Made by a program: the position numbers and the translations under genes
Assembly: GCA_934486635.1 (NCBI GenBank)
Contig: CAKSPZ010000001.1
Coordinates: 248,001-312,000, forward strand
DNA: 64,000 nt
DNA from: an uncultured Eubacteriales bacterium
Lineage (GTDB): Bacteria > Bacillota > Clostridia > Oscillospirales > Acutalibacteraceae
Direction: 5' to 3'
Notes under the pieces: generated by a model
Told to the model about the DNA's origin: nothing
What the model saw: the letters and a program-made list of their open reading frames with translations, nothing else
Database searches by the model: none
Part shown: in pieces, positions 62,883 through 64,000 of the stretch
Layout: each line of letters opens with the position of its first letter
Position numbering within the stretch: position 1 is the first letter of the stretch

Positions 62883-63407
62883 ATGATGTTACTTAATAGT
62901 ATAAAAAATGCTTTGAAAGGCATATTATATTGCATAAAAAGTGAAAAAAATATTCGGGTACATACAGTAGCAGTACTGTATGTACTGGTTTTTTCTATAT
63001 ATTTTAATTTATCCAATATACAATATGCAATTTTATTTTTAACAATGGCGGTTGTTATATCAATGGAATGTATAAATACTGCAATTGAGAAAATGTTGGA
63101 TTTTGAATATCAAGGTTACAATAATTTTGTAAAAGTAATAAAAGACATATCTGCGGGTGCGGTTCTAATTTCAGCTATAGGATCGGTTTGTGTAGGGATA
63201 AACTTATTTTTTGACATCAATAAATGGTATAAATTAATTTATATTTTTAAAGCAAATATGTTTTTACAGATAATAGTTTTACTGTCTGTAATAATTTCTG
63301 TTGTTTATATAAATGGTATAAACAGGAGTTCACTTCAAAGAATATTGAATAGACTTAATAAAAAGGAAAGGATATGTAAGTTATGGAAAAAAAATCGGCG
63401 TTTATAG
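62883..63407 (+). CDS. dgkA: diacylglycerol/undecaprenol kinase family protein
   Basis: 174 residues. The DgkA core (about 1-115) shows SIKNALKGILYCIKSEKNIR, then MECINTAIEKMLDFEYQGYN with the catalytic glutamate motif and KDISAGAVLISAIGSVCVGI. Two more hydrophobic stretches and a basic tail extend it about 50 residues beyond the usual size; this is intermediate between plain DgkA and DgkA-PAP2 fusions. In Firmicutes this enzyme recycles undecaprenol. It begins directly after ybeY. Confidence 0.9.
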   Translation: MMLLNSIKNALKGILYCIKSEKNIRVHTVAVLYVLVFSIYFNLSNIQYAILFLTMAVVISMECINTAIEKMLDFEYQGYNNFVKVIKDISAGAVLISAIGSVCVGINLFFDINKWYKLIYIFKANMFLQIIVLLSVIISVVYINGINRSSLQRILNRLNKKERICKLWKKNRRL

Positions 63408-64000
63408 CTATAGTTGGAGTTCCAAATGTAGGAAAGTCATCTATGTTAAATGCAATGATAGGTCAGAAGATTTCCATAGTATCATCTAAACCACAAACGA
63501 CACGAACTAGGATAATGGGCATATTAACTCAAGGAGAAACACAACTCGTGTTTATTGATACACCGGGAATACATAAGCCTAAAAATCAACTTGGTCAATA
63601 TATGGAAAAGTCAATTAAAGAATCTGTATCTTCTGTAGATGCTTGTTTAATGGTTATTGAAGCGGGAAAACCATTAAGAGAAGAAGAACTAAAATTAATA
63701 AAAAGATTAAAAAACATGAATTTGCCTACAATTTTAGCAATTAATAAAATTGATATATTGCAAGAAAAATCCATAATAATGCAACAAATTAATGAGATAT
63801 CAAATCTTAATGATTTTTTAGCAATTGTACCCATGTCTGTAAAAACCAGGGATGGGATGGATAGTTTGATTGATGAATTAAAAAAAGTTGCTGTGCAACC
63901 AGGGCATTTCTTTGAAGAAGATGCATTAACAGATCAACCGGAAAGGGTAATAGTTGCAGAAATAATAAGAGAGAAAATTTTAAGGCTTGTAGATAAAGAA
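63383..64000 (+). CDS. era: GTPase Era (partial, runs off the right edge)
   Basis: 206 residues visible from ATG 63383, which overlaps the dgkA end by 25 bases. G motifs are clear: G1 IVGVPNVGKSSMLNAM, G2/switch QTTRTRIMG, G3 FIDTPGIHKPK and G4 LAINKIDIL. The C-terminal KH domain lies beyond the window. Era binds 16S rRNA and the 30S subunit during assembly, fitting its pairing with ybeY. Confidence 0.97.
   Translation, partial: MEKKSAFIAIVGVPNVGKSSMLNAMIGQKISIVSSKPQTTRTRIMGILTQGETQLVFIDTPGIHKPKNQLGQYMEKSIKESVSSVDACLMVIEAGKPLREEELKLIKRLKNMNLPTILAINKIDILQEKSIIMQQINEISNLNDFLAIVPMSVKTRDGMDSLIDELKKVAVQPGHFFEEDALTDQPERVIVAEIIREKILRLVDKE

Overview
The window is a strongly AT-rich chromosomal segment from an endospore-forming, anaerobic Firmicute of class Clostridia. 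The evidence is class III fructose-1,6-bisphosphatase, HemZ, SpmA/SpmB, YlbJ, YqfC/YqfD, a GerA/SpoVAF-type protein, strong AGGAGG ribosome binding sites and TTGACA/TATAAT-type promoters. A cohesin-like and a dockerin-bearing protein suggest the Oscillospirales side of the class, but the family cannot be fixed from sequence alone.

Layout. (1) 1-5492, plus strand: the distal half of a contractile phage-tail module, entering from the left. It contains a tube-like end, a tail assembly chaperone with a -1 frameshift site, a 98-residue protein where a tape measure is expected, a LysM protein, hub, spike, gp25-like wedge, baseplate J, a DUF2313-type protein and a fibre-like protein, closed by a strong terminator. 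(2) 5542-17954, mostly minus: queH, a small membrane protein, a cysteine desulfidase-family gene, fbp, folD, recG, a FakA/YloV-like gene and a fur-znuA-znuC-znuB zinc operon. The fur gene appears to use a non-canonical start codon and has a Fur-type operator in front. (3) 18126-29870: dnaE, pfkA, a lipoprotein, a pair of half-size TauE/SafE permeases, several uncharacterised genes, a membrane-anchored cohesin-like protein, an XRE regulator divergent from a histidine phosphatase, three tRNA genes (Met, Glu, Val) and ttcA. (4) 30144-41593: a division and cell-wall cluster (mraZ-rsmH-ftsL-PBP-mraY-ftsW-murG-murA-ftsQ-ftsZ) behind a sigma-A-type promoter and a 10-bp-periodic array of MraZ boxes; murE, murF and murD are absent. 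(5) 41751-52433: two small unknown proteins, recJ, relA, an MBL hydrolase, hemZ, a nucleoside kinase, queT, trkH and a duplicated-domain membrane protein. (6) 52487-60433, mostly minus: a stand-alone Card1/Can2-like (DUF1887) protein with no CRISPR nearby, a secreted dockerin protein, and spore genes spmA, spmB, a spoVAF-like gene and ylbJ around an abrB-type regulator. (7) 60556-64000: yqfC-yqfD, a 340-bp gap where phoH is usually found, then ybeY-dgkA-era (era runs off the end).

Most of the window is ordinary core genome. The points most worth checking are the tail module with no evident tape measure, the stand-alone Card1-like gene, three terminator-like hairpins that share the 12-nt apex CACTATRYCGCG over different stems, the cohesin and dockerin proteins in one neighbourhood, and the fur gene with no ATG/GTG/TTG start. 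No CRISPR array, insertion sequence, integrase or rRNA gene was seen.
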